A stretch of DNA of 64,000 nt from Lactobacillus isalae (GCF_947539375.1 NZ_OX443569.1:930001-994000); one strand, 5' to 3'. Positions 17,048-26,406 are shown, numbered from the stretch's first letter. A program made the numbers and translations. Notes: generated by a model not told the origin, from the sequence alone.

Positions 17048-17900
17048 ACAAAATTGATTTAATTCTTCTAGACAATCGATAAATCAGATTATGGTCATGC
17101 ACCTGCCAGTCCTTAATATCAAAAAACTCAGCACAATGGCGACCATAATTTTTATGAAATTCTTCAATTGCTTCCTCAGCTAAGTCAGTTAAGTTCAAAG
17201 CATTCTGAATCTTAGTTAAGTAAAAGTATTCTTGATTAGCAACTAAGTTATTCTTTCGGCACTTGCAGAGATTCAAATGAAAGCCATGCGAATTCGCATA
17301 CCTCACTAACATTTGTCCTAAAACATGATTATGAGTGATTCCCTCAGCTAATCGCTTGTACAAGTGCGGTGCACAATCTTCAAACTCAAAGTTGTAACTA
17401 TAACCATTCTCTTGATACGAAAAAGTCACTTTTCCTTCTTCTTGCCGTACTGTCTGCATATGATGCAAACCAATCCAGGAAGTATGTTTTTCCGAATGAG
17501 CTCTAAGCGAAAAATATGCGATCTCGCCTAAAGAAATTGTATGACGATAATAAAAGCCAAGTTCTTTTTGCAGCTTCTTTTGTAAAACAGCCCCTAAAAT
17601 CATTTGGTCTTTTAGCAAATGATTAATCAATTGACGACTGTTTTTCTGGCATAAAATAATACCATCTTTTTTATCAAAAATTACTGTCTGATATTTTCCT
17701 CTAATTGGACTTTGGTGGAAATCATATAAAGCTACCATGTTTTCATTTAATTCATAGCTTATATTCTCAGACACAAATGGTATAAGGTATGAGGCTAATT
17801 TACTACTTTCTAATCTCTGCCTAATTAGATCTTTGGACCAGTTATTTAAGCTTTCATTATGTGGTAGTCCAATGCTAAAAAGATTTAGTTTATTTTTCAT
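17046..17900 (-). CDS. Possible ComK-like competence regulator
   Basis: 284 aa from the ATG at 17900, which AAGGAG precedes at a good distance; an earlier TTG at 17918 and ATG at 17906 are in frame but too close to that site. The middle part (GFYYRHTISLGEIAYFSLRA, then TSWIGLHHMQTVRQ and VTFSYQENGYSYNFEF) is reminiscent of Bacillus ComK, whose core has a W-I-x3-H segment followed by VTFSNG. The protein is longer than ComK, with a C-terminal extension containing CKC. Assignment is by eye and tentative. A ComX-like sigma gene lies directly downstream, which would make a competence regulation pair. Confidence 0.45.
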   Translation of the reverse strand: MKNKLNLFSIGLPHNESLNNWSKDLIRQRLESSKLASYLIPFVSENISYELNENMVALYDFHQSPIRGKYQTVIFDKKDGIILCQKNSRQLINHLLKDQMILGAVLQKKLQKELGFYYRHTISLGEIAYFSLRAHSEKHTSWIGLHHMQTVRQEEGKVTFSYQENGYSYNFEFEDCAPHLYKRLAEGITHNHVLGQMLVRYANSHGFHLNLCKCRKNNLVANQEYFYLTKIQNALNLTDLAEEAIEEFHKNYGRHCAEFFDIKDWQVHDHNLIYRLSRRIKSIL

Positions 17901-17972
17901 TTTCATCTCCTTTTCCAAAATTATATAACAACTATTATTATGAATTATAATAATACCAGAAAATCACCATAT

Positions 17973-18008
17973 AAAAAAGATCCTACGCCCATAAAAACGT
18001 AGGATCTT
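17973..18008 (-). terminator. Intrinsic terminator of the first FrnE-like gene
   Basis: An 11-bp perfect stem (17977-17987 with 17998-18008) with a T run on the minus strand, 11 bases after the stop at 18019. The other flank is also T-rich, so it may work both ways. Confidence 0.85.
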
Positions 18009-18018
18009 AAAATAACTT

Positions 18019-18684
18019 TTAAAAGTTTAAAAACTCTCCTGGCTTCATCCCTAAAGCTGCTCCAATTGCTGTTTTAAAGGTTGAAACATCTTGAACACCA
18101 TCAAATTGCTGACCAGCAATAATAAAGTAGGGAACCGATTGAATACCGCGACTTTGCAAGTCTGCTTCTTCTTGCATGACTACATCTTGATAATCATTTG
18201 ATTCTAATAATTTCTTTACTTCATTTAAGTCTAAATTATTTTTCTTTGCAATTTCAAGCAGCACTTCGTGATCTGCCAATTCCTTATTTTCAGTAAAGTA
18301 AGCATAAAACAAGTCATCGGCTAATTTTTCAATTAGATTAGAATCATGGTAAGTATTCTTAGCCCATTGAACCATCCGGTGAGCGTCCATCGTATTAGTG
18401 TTATAAGCAGTTGCTTCATTAATTGTCAGCCCCGCTTCTTTACCCAGCACCTTAGCATGATCATAAGCTGCATTTGCCTTACTTAAAGGAATAGCCTTTT
18501 CATAAGCTAAAAGAGCAGCATTGGTTGACTTAGTTGACTTAGGAGCATCTAAATCAATTTGAAAAGCATTTAAGTCATAATCAATCTTATCTTGAACGCC
18601 TAATTCCTTAATTGCCCTTTGCAAGTAAGTTTCACCAATGTAACAGTATGGGCATGCGTAATCGCTCCAAATTGAAATTTTCAT
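18019..18684 (-). CDS. FrnE-like DsbA family thiol oxidoreductase
   Basis: 221 aa from the ATG at 18684; an in-frame TTG two codons earlier is less likely because it crowds the AAGAG ribosome binding site. The thioredoxin fold starts MKISIWSDYACPYCYIG, so the CxxC site (CPYC) is intact. The middle (NTNTMDAHRMVQWA) is the helical insert of FrnE-type proteins, and GIQSVPYFII near residue 185 is the cis-Pro loop. There is no signal peptide, so it acts in the cytosol, probably on disulfides or in polyketide-like isomerase chemistry as in relatives; the true substrate is unknown. A paralogue with a changed site lies 2 kb away. Confidence 0.85.
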   Translation of the reverse strand: MKISIWSDYACPYCYIGETYLQRAIKELGVQDKIDYDLNAFQIDLDAPKSTKSTNAALLAYEKAIPLSKANAAYDHAKVLGKEAGLTINEATAYNTNTMDAHRMVQWAKNTYHDSNLIEKLADDLFYAYFTENKELADHEVLLEIAKKNNLDLNEVKKLLESNDYQDVVMQEEADLQSRGIQSVPYFIIAGQQFDGVQDVSTFKTAIGAALGMKPGEFLNF

Positions 18685-18751
18685 TTTCAACTCTTCTTTC
18701 TCTTAATTACACTCTCACTATTACAATAGGAACTTTAAGCTAAGAAATCAA

Positions 18752-20020
18752 CTATTTCCGCTTACGTCTTAACTCTTCTTTAGTTGTAACCAAGTCAATA
18801 ATTTTTTTTGGAGCCAAATTTGGATACATATGAGTTAAATATGCTAATAATTCAACGAAATTCAATAAGTAACTAGTTAAGTTATTTCCTTCCATCATCC
18901 CGCCAGTGAAATTATTATCCTCAACATTTGCAAATAAGTAAAAGTCGTGAATTGTACCCATCTTTTGATAAGTCAAAAGCTCACTGAAAATATCATTAAT
19001 TTGCTTACGAATTTCTTTACCATCATCAACTTCTCGCTTAATTGGCAAATCAATTGCATAAACATGTTCTTTACCATGAGCTAAGCCCAAATAAGATTTT
19101 TCTTCAAGCATCATATCGCTAATTTCTTTGAACTTTTCATCAGTAAAGTCCATATTAACTTCTAAAGTAGTTAAATATCCTACTAAGGCTTCCAACAAGT
19201 CTTCTTCAGTCCTAAATGATGGGGTTACCAAGTAGACATAGCGGTCAGTTTTAACAAATAAGAGAAAATAAGTTAAATTTAACCGCTGCAAGTTTTTACT
19301 ATATTTAATTAGTGCTTTTTCTAACCGCAAACTTTCTGGTGTTTCTAAGTCAAACTGTCCGCCCTGATAAGGAGCACGATATATTTGCCAAAAATCTTCT
19401 ATCTTAAAACCATCAATATTTCTATCTTCAAAAGCTTTCTTATTAAGTAACTTGGCTGGAGCAGGTCTTCTTTTGTTTAAATCTTTTATAACAGCCACGG
19501 GGTTAAGAAGCTTGCGATTAGCATATTCCATTACCATAACTTGAATGTCATGATACGTCGACATATTCTGATCGCTAGTATCATGGAAGAAAACGTCTCC
19601 TATTTCTTGATTATAGTTAACTACTAAAACATAATCGCCAATTGAACCTTCACTAACTAATTTTTCCGCAAAATCAACCACATCTTCTACTTGCTTTTCT
19701 GCTCGTTCAAATTTATCATCAGAAAGTTTTTGATTAGGTCGCTTTAACTTCTTCATGGCATTCACATTAAATAGATCATTTTCTAAGTCGCCCTTTAAGA
19801 CATCAATGAATTCACGATAATCTAAGTCAAGCGTTTGGACAAAAGTTCCAATTAATCTAAAAATTAGTCCTTCAGCTCTTGCTGGCTGATAAGAACGTCG
19901 TAGATTATCACTAATGAATGTTTCATCAAAATCAGGTGTTTGTACAACCACTGCTAAATCAATTGTATTTGGTGTTTCATACACCATATCGAGTAATTCT
20001 TTCATTCTCTTACTTAACAT
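18752..20020 (-). CDS. Conserved-looking cytosolic protein of unknown function
   Basis: This 422-aa protein is not recognised. It has no signal peptide, membrane segment or nucleotide-binding motif. It is charged, with mixed alpha/beta character: a helical N-terminal part (to about residue 120), a stretch with strands such as DYVLVVNYNQEIGDVFFHD, a central basic region (NKRRPAPAKLLNKK) and a C-terminal region with YFLLFVKTDRYVYLVTPSF. It ends in a Lys/Arg cluster. Its codon use looks like the neighbouring core genes. It stands alone between two terminated genes, so the neighbours do not suggest a role. Confidence 0.85.
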   Translation of the reverse strand: MLSKRMKELLDMVYETPNTIDLAVVVQTPDFDETFISDNLRRSYQPARAEGLIFRLIGTFVQTLDLDYREFIDVLKGDLENDLFNVNAMKKLKRPNQKLSDDKFERAEKQVEDVVDFAEKLVSEGSIGDYVLVVNYNQEIGDVFFHDTSDQNMSTYHDIQVMVMEYANRKLLNPVAVIKDLNKRRPAPAKLLNKKAFEDRNIDGFKIEDFWQIYRAPYQGGQFDLETPESLRLEKALIKYSKNLQRLNLTYFLLFVKTDRYVYLVTPSFRTEEDLLEALVGYLTTLEVNMDFTDEKFKEISDMMLEEKSYLGLAHGKEHVYAIDLPIKREVDDGKEIRKQINDIFSELLTYQKMGTIHDFYLFANVEDNNFTGGMMEGNNLTSYLLNFVELLAYLTHMYPNLAPKKIIDLVTTKEELRRKRK

Positions 20021-20086
20021 TTTTTATTTCCTACCTATTTCAATCATCTCGCTTGTCATCTATTATACGGATATTTATTTTTAGAC

Positions 20087-20112
20087 ACAAAAAGCCTGCC
20101 GAAGCAGACTTT
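20087..20112 (-). terminator. Intrinsic terminator of the lipoprotein gene
   Basis: A 9-bp stem with one mismatch (20091-20099 with 20104-20112) and a short T run on the minus strand, just after the stop at 20116. Confidence 0.65.
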
Positions 20113-20115
20113 CAG

Positions 20116-20646
20116 CTAGATATTTTCACCATACATAATATTTGAAAAGCTACCATTTAGTGACTTATCTTGGCTAACATGTAAGTTAACAATATCGCCC
20201 TTACCAGATTCATCTACAAGAACAATTGGCTTTTGCTTGTGCCAGCAAAAGAGAAAAGTCTTATGTTGACCATTTTTAGTCAAGTCATGGTTATAAATAG
20301 CCAATACATCATAGTCATAATGATGCTCGCCTTGGGGACTCCAGCCAATACTAATCTTTTTACCATTTAGCTTAAAAGTATCTTTCTTAAATGCATCTGG
20401 GTAAATACGGCTTGCAGTAGTCAGCTTATTCTTACCATCGTATTTAGTGTAAGTCTGCTTCTTGTCTTTACCATACTTGTCCATCTCTTTAACAAGTTTT
20501 TGGTCTTTTTTCTTATTCCAATACTTCTTTTGAACAGTTTTAGAACTTTTAGTACTATTATTACTAGTCGAATTTGAATTATTTGAACAAGCACTAGCCC
20601 CAAGTAAGCTGAGAGCTACTGCGCTCATTAGCAATATTTTCTTCAT
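20116..20646 (-). CDS. Lipoprotein, DUF4767-like
   Basis: The 176-aa protein has a lipoprotein signal: MKKILL, a hydrophobic core and lipobox LGASAC with Cys20 as lipidation site. A Ser/Asn linker follows, then one domain (KYWNKKKDQKLVKEMDKYGK, YTKYDG, YPDAFKKDTF, ISIGWSPQG, VAIYNHD-like segment and FCWHKQKP) that fits the DUF4767 domain common in lactobacillus lipoproteins. It is anchored outside the membrane; function unknown. Single gene with its own terminator. Confidence 0.75.
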   Translation of the reverse strand: MKKILLMSAVALSLLGASACSNNSNSTSNNSTKSSKTVQKKYWNKKKDQKLVKEMDKYGKDKKQTYTKYDGKNKLTTASRIYPDAFKKDTFKLNGKKISIGWSPQGEHHYDYDVLAIYNHDLTKNGQHKTFLFCWHKQKPIVLVDESGKGDIVNLHVSQDKSLNGSFSNIMYGENI

Positions 20647-20721
20647 CTGTATTTTTCTCCTTTTTCTTCCATTCTTATCCTACCATTAAATCTTAACTTT
20701 CGGACCTTTTTAAACCTACAT

Positions 20722-20760
20722 AAAAAGTGCAATTTCACTTGATAAGCAAAATTACACTTT
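20722..20760 (-). terminator. Intrinsic terminator of the second FrnE-like gene
   Basis: A 12-bp stem (20724-20735 with 20749-20760, one wobble) with T residues following on the minus strand, 27 bases after the stop. Confidence 0.7.
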
Positions 20761-20787
20761 AAATAGAAGAAATTTAGTAATAAGAGG

Positions 20788-21438
20788 CTAGTTTGCCTTC
20801 TGATATATTAAATTGTTAATTGCTTCAATCAAAGCTTCTTTAGTAGGCAGACCTTCGTCATGATATTGACCGATTTCAAAGTATGGCACTGCATCTGCAT
20901 TTCGATTAGCTAAGTCATTTTCATCTTCAATAACTACATCTCTATATTCTTCACTAGTAAGAATCTTTTTGGCAGATGAGGCATCCAATCCAGCGTCGTT
21001 GACTATTTTTGATAAAACATCATCATTAGCTATATTTTTGTTTTCAACAAAGTAAGCTGTAAAGATCTCATCAATTAACTTAGCTGTTTTTTGGTTTATT
21101 TGCGTATCATTAGACCATTCAGTTAAGCGCAAAGCCTTCATCGTATTAATAGGAAGCGTATTTGCATAATCAATAGTTAAACCAGCATCTCTAGCCTGTT
21201 CAGTAATATTTTGAAATCTTTCACGAAGTTGCTGTTTGGTTAAACCATCTTTTTGCATTAATATCTCTCCGCGTGTTAAGCGTGGATTTTCAGTAGCGGT
21301 TGGATCAATTTGAAAAGCGCAAAAGTTATATTCTAACTTATTTTGATCAATACCTACTGACTTTATCGCTTCGTTTAACTTATGAAAAGCAATATAACAA
21401 AATGGAGATGCATAATCCATCCAAAAATTAATTTTCAT
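20788..21438 (-). CDS. FrnE-like DsbA family protein lacking the first active-site Cys
   Basis: The 216-aa protein is a paralogue of the product at 18019-18684: MKINFWMDYASPFCYIAFHK, FCAFQIDP, LPINTMKALRLTEWS and ADAVPYFEIG with the cis-Pro. The active site reads SPFC instead of CPYC, so it cannot form the normal internal disulfide; it may act as an isomerase, a glutathione-dependent enzyme or not as a redox enzyme at all. There is no signal peptide. It starts 18 bases after the stop of a 56-aa gene and is probably cotranscribed with it. Confidence 0.82.
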   Translation of the reverse strand: MKINFWMDYASPFCYIAFHKLNEAIKSVGIDQNKLEYNFCAFQIDPTATENPRLTRGEILMQKDGLTKQQLRERFQNITEQARDAGLTIDYANTLPINTMKALRLTEWSNDTQINQKTAKLIDEIFTAYFVENKNIANDDVLSKIVNDAGLDASSAKKILTSEEYRDVVIEDENDLANRNADAVPYFEIGQYHDEGLPTKEALIEAINNLIYQKAN

Positions 21439-21456
21439 AGTATGCCTACTTTCTTG

Positions 21457-21627
21457 CTATTCACTAGCTTTTTTAATCAAAGCCTTCAAGTCATCATCAG
21501 AAAAATCTTTACCATATTTACTTTGTAACTCTTCCAAAATGAAACCATTATTACGGTCACGATGGATCATTTCACGTACATCTTTAATAATTTCTTCTCT
21601 TTCACGATCAAATGTCGGAACTGTCAT
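21457..21627 (-). CDS. Small acidic/charged protein, 56 aa
   Basis: The ATG at 21627 is preceded by a near-perfect AAAGGAGG at about 8 bases. The product starts MTVPTFDREREEIIKDVREM and ends in ALIKKASE. It is highly charged, predicted helical, with no membrane segment or Cys. It precedes the second FrnE-like gene by 18 bases in the same direction. Function unknown; the strong ribosome binding site and helical, charged composition support a real gene. Confidence 0.75.
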   Translation of the reverse strand: MTVPTFDREREEIIKDVREMIHRDRNNGFILEELQSKYGKDFSDDDLKALIKKASE

Positions 21628-21715
21628 AATCACAGCCTCCTTTCATATATAATCCGCTCTCATCTTTAATTGTATGAGGATAGTAGCTTAATGACAAAAA
21701 TTTGAGCTTCACATA

Positions 21716-21748
21716 ATAAAAAGATAGTCCTTCTATAAGACTATCTTT
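21716..21748 (-). terminator. Intrinsic terminator after the membrane protein gene
   Basis: A 10-bp perfect stem (21720-21729 with 21739-21748) touches the stop of the membrane protein gene and is followed by T residues on the minus strand. Confidence 0.75.
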
Positions 21749-22263
21749 TACAGGTCATGCTGATATTTTTTCAAAAGAACAACTGCAATCCAAATCGAAA
21801 TAAATGACGGTAAAATAATCACTACTAACAAATCTGGATTTAGGATGTGGACATTTTTTATCATCTTAGTGATGGTATGGATTTTAGCGATATTATTAAA
21901 GATCGATTGATAAACCGTAACGTAGATCAAAGACCACTGGATGCAGTATTCAATCAGAGTTAATGTAATCTCCGAAATCTGATGATGCTTGCTAAATCTC
22001 TTTAACCCTTCATACATAAAGAGGCCCGATAGAATTACAAGCGCTGCTAGAAGTAAGAATAAGTTTCCTAGCTTCATGTCGTGAATTCGATTAATAAACA
22101 AGGCCGCAATTCCAAAAAAGATCAAGAAATTAATCGTACTAAGTATAAGGAGTCCTAAAAATAAGATGATTGCCTTTAAAAAGTAGAAGCGATTTTTAGA
22201 GGTAAAAATATAGCCCGTAACTACTACCGCCAAAATAATTAAGAATATTGGTAAAACTTGCAT
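21748..22263 (-). CDS. Multi-spanning membrane protein of unknown function
   Basis: The 171-aa protein has about five hydrophobic segments: residues 2-20, 30-58, 64-84, roughly 100-122 and 140-163. It has no recognised motif. The start overlaps the stop of the tyrosine phosphatase gene by one base, so the two are translated together. A link to phosphatase signalling is possible but not shown. Confidence 0.75.
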   Translation of the reverse strand: MQVLPIFLIILAVVVTGYIFTSKNRFYFLKAIILFLGLLILSTINFLIFFGIAALFINRIHDMKLGNLFLLLAALVILSGLFMYEGLKRFSKHHQISEITLTLIEYCIQWSLIYVTVYQSIFNNIAKIHTITKMIKNVHILNPDLLVVIILPSFISIWIAVVLLKKYQHDL

Positions 22264-22739
22264 TAGTTATCTGACTTCTCAATCTTATTAATCAAAGCTT
22301 CACAACCACGGTAAATATCCTGATAAGCTGCTTCAAAGTCACCCGTGTACCACGGATCATCAACATCCATCATAGAACCAGCAAAGGATAAGAGCTTATA
22401 TTCCTTTCTTTCTGGATCTCCTGCTGAAATATGATTCATGTCAAAAAAGTTTTCTTCATCCATACCAATAATATAATCGTATTTAGCATAGTCACTCTTG
22501 ATCATTTTTCTAGCTTGACGATGGTTAAAAGGAATACCATGTTCATTCATAACTCTTTGTGAGCGTACATCAATATCATGGCCAATACCACCAATAATTG
22601 CATCTTCAGTTGTAGCAGCCGATGCAATTTCATATTCAGTTTCTTTACCAAGCTCTTTGACAATCTTTTTAGTAATAAACTCAGCCATTGGTGAACGACA
22701 AATATTACCATGACAAACAAATAAGATTTTCTTAGTCAT
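22263..22739 (-). CDS. Low-molecular-weight protein-tyrosine phosphatase
   Basis: The 158-aa protein has the P-loop VCHGNICRSPMAEF near residue 8 (catalytic Cys and Arg) and the general-acid DDPWYTGDF near residue 125. It removes phosphate from protein tyrosine in the cytosol. It could act on the EpsC kinase or other targets, although the eps operon has its own PHP-type phosphatase. It begins a two-gene unit with the membrane protein. Confidence 0.93.
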   Translation of the reverse strand: MTKKILFVCHGNICRSPMAEFITKKIVKELGKETEYEIASAATTEDAIIGGIGHDIDVRSQRVMNEHGIPFNHRQARKMIKSDYAKYDYIIGMDEENFFDMNHISAGDPERKEYKLLSFAGSMMDVDDPWYTGDFEAAYQDIYRGCEALINKIEKSDN

Positions 22740-22805
22740 TTTTATCTCCTATTTCCTTAAAGTATATATTTTAATTCTAAAGCTAACTCATTTATTTAAG
22801 CAAGA

Positions 22806-22850
22806 AAAAATACCGACTAGAGCTTATTAGCTCCAACCGGTATTTTTCTT
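22806..22850 (-). terminator. Intrinsic terminator of the clpX-engB unit
   Basis: A 10-bp outer stem (22806-22815 with 22838-22847) encloses a smaller AGCT/AGCT stem. T-rich on both flanks, so it may work in both directions. It lies about 100 bases after the engB stop. Confidence 0.7.
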
Positions 22851-22951
22851 TTTCAAAGGTTGTTGAAATATTATCAGTTCAATATTTTCAACGTATTTTA
22901 TTATAACAAAGTTAGATAGATTTAATCAGTAAATTATGCAATTTTTTTAAA

Positions 22952-23536
22952 TTACATATTATCTTCAATCCAGTTCCAAAACTTATCAACGTTTAATTTA
23001 GAAACACTTGAAAATGGTAAGAACGATACATTTTCTTGTTTCAAATCTAGGCTCTTGCCGATTTTTTGTTTAATTTGGCTTGCTTCCATCTTCTTTAGTT
23101 TATCCATCTTAGTTGCTACCACTAATATTGGAATATCAAGATAGAGAGCATAATTAAACATATTGATATCATCAGCAGTTGGATCGTGCCGCGCATCAAC
23201 TAAAAGAACTAGTCCCTTTAAATCAGCACGAGTTTCAAGATAATCTTGAATCATTTCGCCAAAAGCAGCTCTTTGCTTTTTAGATACCTTGGCGTAGCCA
23301 TAACCTGGTACATCAACTAAATATAACTCATTATTAACCTTATAGAAATTAAGCGTTTGAGTTTTACCTGGTTGCTGAGAAGTACGAGCTAATTTACGAC
23401 GATTAACAATCGTATTAATCAAGCTCGACTTTCCAACATTTGAACGACCAGCTAAGGCAAATTCTGGTAAATCATCTTTAGGATATTGTTTTTCAGAAAC
23501 TGCACTAATTACAAATTCAGTATCTACGACTTTCAT
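22952..23536 (-). CDS. engB: Ribosome biogenesis GTPase EngB (YsxC)
   Basis: The 194-aa GTPase has G1 GRSNVGKSSLIN (about 27-38), G2 region GKTQTLNF, G3 DVPGYGYAKV and G4 ATKMDK. It is needed for assembly of the large ribosomal subunit. Its start overlaps the last base of clpX, a pairing common in Firmicutes. Confidence 0.96.
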   Translation of the reverse strand: MKVVDTEFVISAVSEKQYPKDDLPEFALAGRSNVGKSSLINTIVNRRKLARTSQQPGKTQTLNFYKVNNELYLVDVPGYGYAKVSKKQRAAFGEMIQDYLETRADLKGLVLLVDARHDPTADDINMFNYALYLDIPILVVATKMDKLKKMEASQIKQKIGKSLDLKQENVSFLPFSSVSKLNVDKFWNWIEDNM

Positions 23537-24801
23537 TATTTAGTCGCCTCACTCGTTTTTTTAGCCTTTTCATCCTTATAAGTGATCTTAGGCTGTGCAT
23601 GTTTAGTAATAACATCCTTGGTAATTTCTACCTTTTGAATGTTATCCTCACTAGGTGTGCGGTACATAACGTCCATCAATGAATTTTCAACGATTGAACG
23701 TAAACCACGTGCACCCATATGACGACTAATCGCCATATCCGCAATCGCCTTGAGGGATCCTTCAGTAAATTCAAGATCAACGTCATCAAGAGACAATAAT
23801 TTCTTGTATTGCTTTACTAGTGCATTCTTAGGTTCAGTTAAAATTCTGATTAAGTCTTCAGTACTCAACTTATCAAGCGTAGTGATAATTGGAATACGTC
23901 CAATAAATTCTGGAATCAAACCGAACTTAACTAAGTCACCAGTAGTGAGGTTCTTTTGCCAATCATCTGCATCTACTTGGTTAAGTCCATTTTCTGCACC
24001 AAAACCAATTGTCTTTTTACCTAGACGGTTCTTAACGATATTTTCAATACCATCGAAAGCACCACCAACGATGAATAAGATATTGGTAGTGTCAATCTTA
24101 ATCATCTGTTGTTGTGGATGCTTACGTCCACCTTGAGGTGGAACAGAAGCAATAGTTCCTTCTAGGATCTTAAGAAGTGATTGCTGAACACCTTCACCGG
24201 AAACATCACGAGTAATTGAAACATTTTCTGCTTTTTTAGAAATCTTATCAATTTCGTCAATGTAAATAATTCCACGTTGTGCTCGCTCTAAATCATAGTC
24301 AGCATTCTGTAATAATTTAAGCAAGATATTTTCTACATCTTCACCAACGTAACCAGCTTCAGTTAATGTTGTGGCATCTGCAATAGCGAATGGAACATTC
24401 AAAATTTTAGCCAAAGTTTGAGCCAAATATGTTTTACCTGAACCAGTTGGTCCAATTAAAGCGATGTTTGACTTTTGAAGTTCAGTTCCTGAACTATCAA
24501 TATCCATTTGACTAATACGTTTGTAATGGTTATAAACAGCAACTGAAAGAACTTTCTTGGCACGATCTTGGCCAATTACATATTCGTCCAATTGCTTTTT
24601 GATTTCCATTGGCTTAGGCAAATCTTTTGTTTCTTTGATGGAATCTGCTTTTAATTCGTCATCAATAATTTTTTTGGAAAGATCGATACACTCGTTACAA
24701 ATGTAGACTCCATTTCCAGCCACAATTTTTTTAACTTGTGACTGTGGTTTACCGCAAAAAGAACATTTTACTTCTTCTTGTTCAGTAATTTCATTAGCCA
24801 T
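23536..24801 (-). CDS. clpX: ClpX, ATP-dependent Clp protease ATPase subunit
   Basis: The 421-aa protein has the N-terminal zinc-binding domain (CSFCGK at about 13 and CNEC at about 35), Walker A GPTGSGKT near 117, pore loop GYVGEDVEN, Walker B IIYIDEID and the RKHP pore-2 loop. It unfolds tagged proteins and feeds them to ClpP. The gene has an AAGGAGG ribosome binding site. No CIRCE or CtsR site is seen upstream. The trigger factor gene lies upstream with a weak terminator between them. Confidence 0.97.
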   Translation of the reverse strand: MANEITEQEEVKCSFCGKPQSQVKKIVAGNGVYICNECIDLSKKIIDDELKADSIKETKDLPKPMEIKKQLDEYVIGQDRAKKVLSVAVYNHYKRISQMDIDSSGTELQKSNIALIGPTGSGKTYLAQTLAKILNVPFAIADATTLTEAGYVGEDVENILLKLLQNADYDLERAQRGIIYIDEIDKISKKAENVSITRDVSGEGVQQSLLKILEGTIASVPPQGGRKHPQQQMIKIDTTNILFIVGGAFDGIENIVKNRLGKKTIGFGAENGLNQVDADDWQKNLTTGDLVKFGLIPEFIGRIPIITTLDKLSTEDLIRILTEPKNALVKQYKKLLSLDDVDLEFTEGSLKAIADMAISRHMGARGLRSIVENSLMDVMYRTPSEDNIQKVEITKDVITKHAQPKITYKDEKAKKTSEATK

Positions 24802-24896
24802 GAGCCTTCCTCCTTTTCACTTACTTTATGTCAAAATAAGCTTAGCAGTTCACTTTGACAGAGTAAAGAAAATTGTCTTATTAATTAATAGTAAAG

Positions 24897-24919
24897 AAAA
24901 AAGCGACTGTCATAGCCGC
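24897..24919 (-). terminator. Intrinsic terminator after tig
   Basis: On the minus strand GCGGCT pairs with AGTCGC (one G-U pair; 24903-24908 with 24914-24919), followed by six T. It lies between tig and clpX and is short, so it may leak. Confidence 0.6.
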
Positions 24920-24945
24920 CCTTTTCTTAAACTAGTTATCAACTA

Positions 24946-26295
24946 TTATTTATCAGCCTTTTTTGCGTCATCTTTGGTTGACTTCTTAGCACTTGATTTC
25001 TTAGTAGCTTTTTTAGCAACTTGCTTTGCCTTGTCAGCAACTAAATCAATAGCTTTTCTGATAGCAATATCATGCTTAAGCATATCATCACTCAAGCTAC
25101 GACGAACAACTTTTTCATCCATGTTGTAGTCGTGTGCTAAGTCCTTAATTTCTTGCTTGATTTCATCAGCAGTTGCGTCAAGTTTTTCTTCTGCAACAAT
25201 TGCTTCCAAAACAAGGTTAGTCTTAACACGTTCTGCAGCACCCTTAGCTAATTGTTCACGCAATTGAGCTTCAGTAGTACCAGTTAACTTGAAGTAAGTT
25301 TGTGGGTCAATACCTTGACGTTGCATGTTGCCTAAGTATTGGTTCAATTGGTTTTGAACATCTTCATCGATCATTGCTTGAGGAATTTCATCAATAGTTG
25401 CATTTTCAACTGCACCCTTGATTGCTGCATCTTGGATAGCGTCTTTTGCGTCATCTTCCTTGTGCTTCTTCAAGTCTTTCTTGATCTTATCTTTTAGTTC
25501 ATCAAGTGATTCTACTGAATCATCAACGTCTTTAGCAAACTCGTCATCTAACTTAGGTAATTCTTTAGATTTCACTTCATGAATCTTAGTAGCAAAGTGT
25601 GCTTCTTTACCAGCTAAGTCTTTTGCACCGTAATCTTCTGGGAAGGTTACAACAACATCTACATCATCGCCAGCCTTGTGACCAATAAGTTGATCTTCAA
25701 AGCCAGGAATGAAAGTACCTGAACCTAATTCTAATGAGTAGTTTTGAGCACTACCGCCGTCAAATGGCTTACCATCAATAGTACCAGTGTAATCGATAGT
25801 TACAGTATCGCCCTTAGCAGCTTTGCCGTCCTTTAATACTAATTCAGCATTTTGTTCACGACGCTTGTTTAATTCTGCATCTACGTCTTTAACTAAAACG
25901 CGAGTACTTTGCTTAGGAACTTCGATACCCTTGTAGTCACCTAACTTAACTTCTGGCTTAACAGAAACAGTAGCCTTCATTTCCCAAGGCTTGTTCTTAT
26001 CCATTGAAACAGGAGTAATTTGTGGTTGACCAACTGGATCAATACCAGCTTCCTTAACTGCAGCAGTGTAAGCTTCTGGTAAAACAATGTTTAAAGCATC
26101 TTCGTAAAGAGCTTCTTCGCCATAAAATTGATCAAAAACAACACGAGAAACGTGGCCCTTACGGAAACCAGGTACACGCAAGTTCTTCTTAACACGTTTG
26201 AAAGCTTGATCTAAGCCTTTTTTTACTTCTTCTTGTGAGATTTCAAAAGTTAATTCACCGGATGTTTTACCGGTCTTTTCCCATTTTACAGACAT
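24946..26295 (-). CDS. tig: Trigger factor
   Basis: The 449-aa chaperone has the ribosome-docking loop GFRKGHVSR near residue 43, an FKBP-type PPIase domain at about 160-245 ([33 protein letters not shown]) and a long helical C-terminal chaperone domain. It ends in a Lys-rich tail. It binds nascent chains at the ribosome exit. It sits upstream of clpX, a common Firmicute order. Confidence 0.97.
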   Translation of the reverse strand: MSVKWEKTGKTSGELTFEISQEEVKKGLDQAFKRVKKNLRVPGFRKGHVSRVVFDQFYGEEALYEDALNIVLPEAYTAAVKEAGIDPVGQPQITPVSMDKNKPWEMKATVSVKPEVKLGDYKGIEVPKQSTRVLVKDVDAELNKRREQNAELVLKDGKAAKGDTVTIDYTGTIDGKPFDGGSAQNYSLELGSGTFIPGFEDQLIGHKAGDDVDVVVTFPEDYGAKDLAGKEAHFATKIHEVKSKELPKLDDEFAKDVDDSVESLDELKDKIKKDLKKHKEDDAKDAIQDAAIKGAVENATIDEIPQAMIDEDVQNQLNQYLGNMQRQGIDPQTYFKLTGTTEAQLREQLAKGAAERVKTNLVLEAIVAEEKLDATADEIKQEIKDLAHDYNMDEKVVRRSLSDDMLKHDIAIRKAIDLVADKAKQVAKKATKKSSAKKSTKDDAKKADK

Positions 26296-26346
26296 TAATT
26301 AAATACCTCCGATGTCAAATTTGGGTTTGCTATTGCACACTTAACT

Positions 26347-26375
26347 ATCTTACCCTAAACGCTGCTAAAACACAA
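26347..26375 (-). promoter_or_regulatory. Putative tig promoter
   Basis: TTGTGT (26370-26375) and TAAGAT (26347-26352) on the minus strand with a 17-base spacer, between the tuf terminator and tig. Both hexamers match only in part. Confidence 0.4.
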
Positions 26376-26406
26376 ATCCAGAGAAAGATTTATTAAATTT
26401 TTGGAT

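Noticed and set aside
22862-22892. Inverted repeat GTTGAAATATT/AATATTTTCAAC
   Set aside because: It has a bulge and no T run in either direction, and sits in the 3' region of engB before a better terminator; no role can be assigned.
24802-24896. Search for CIRCE or CtsR operators before clpX
   Set aside because: No TTAGCACTC-N9-GAGTGCTAA and no tandem GTCAAA heptads of the right form were seen.
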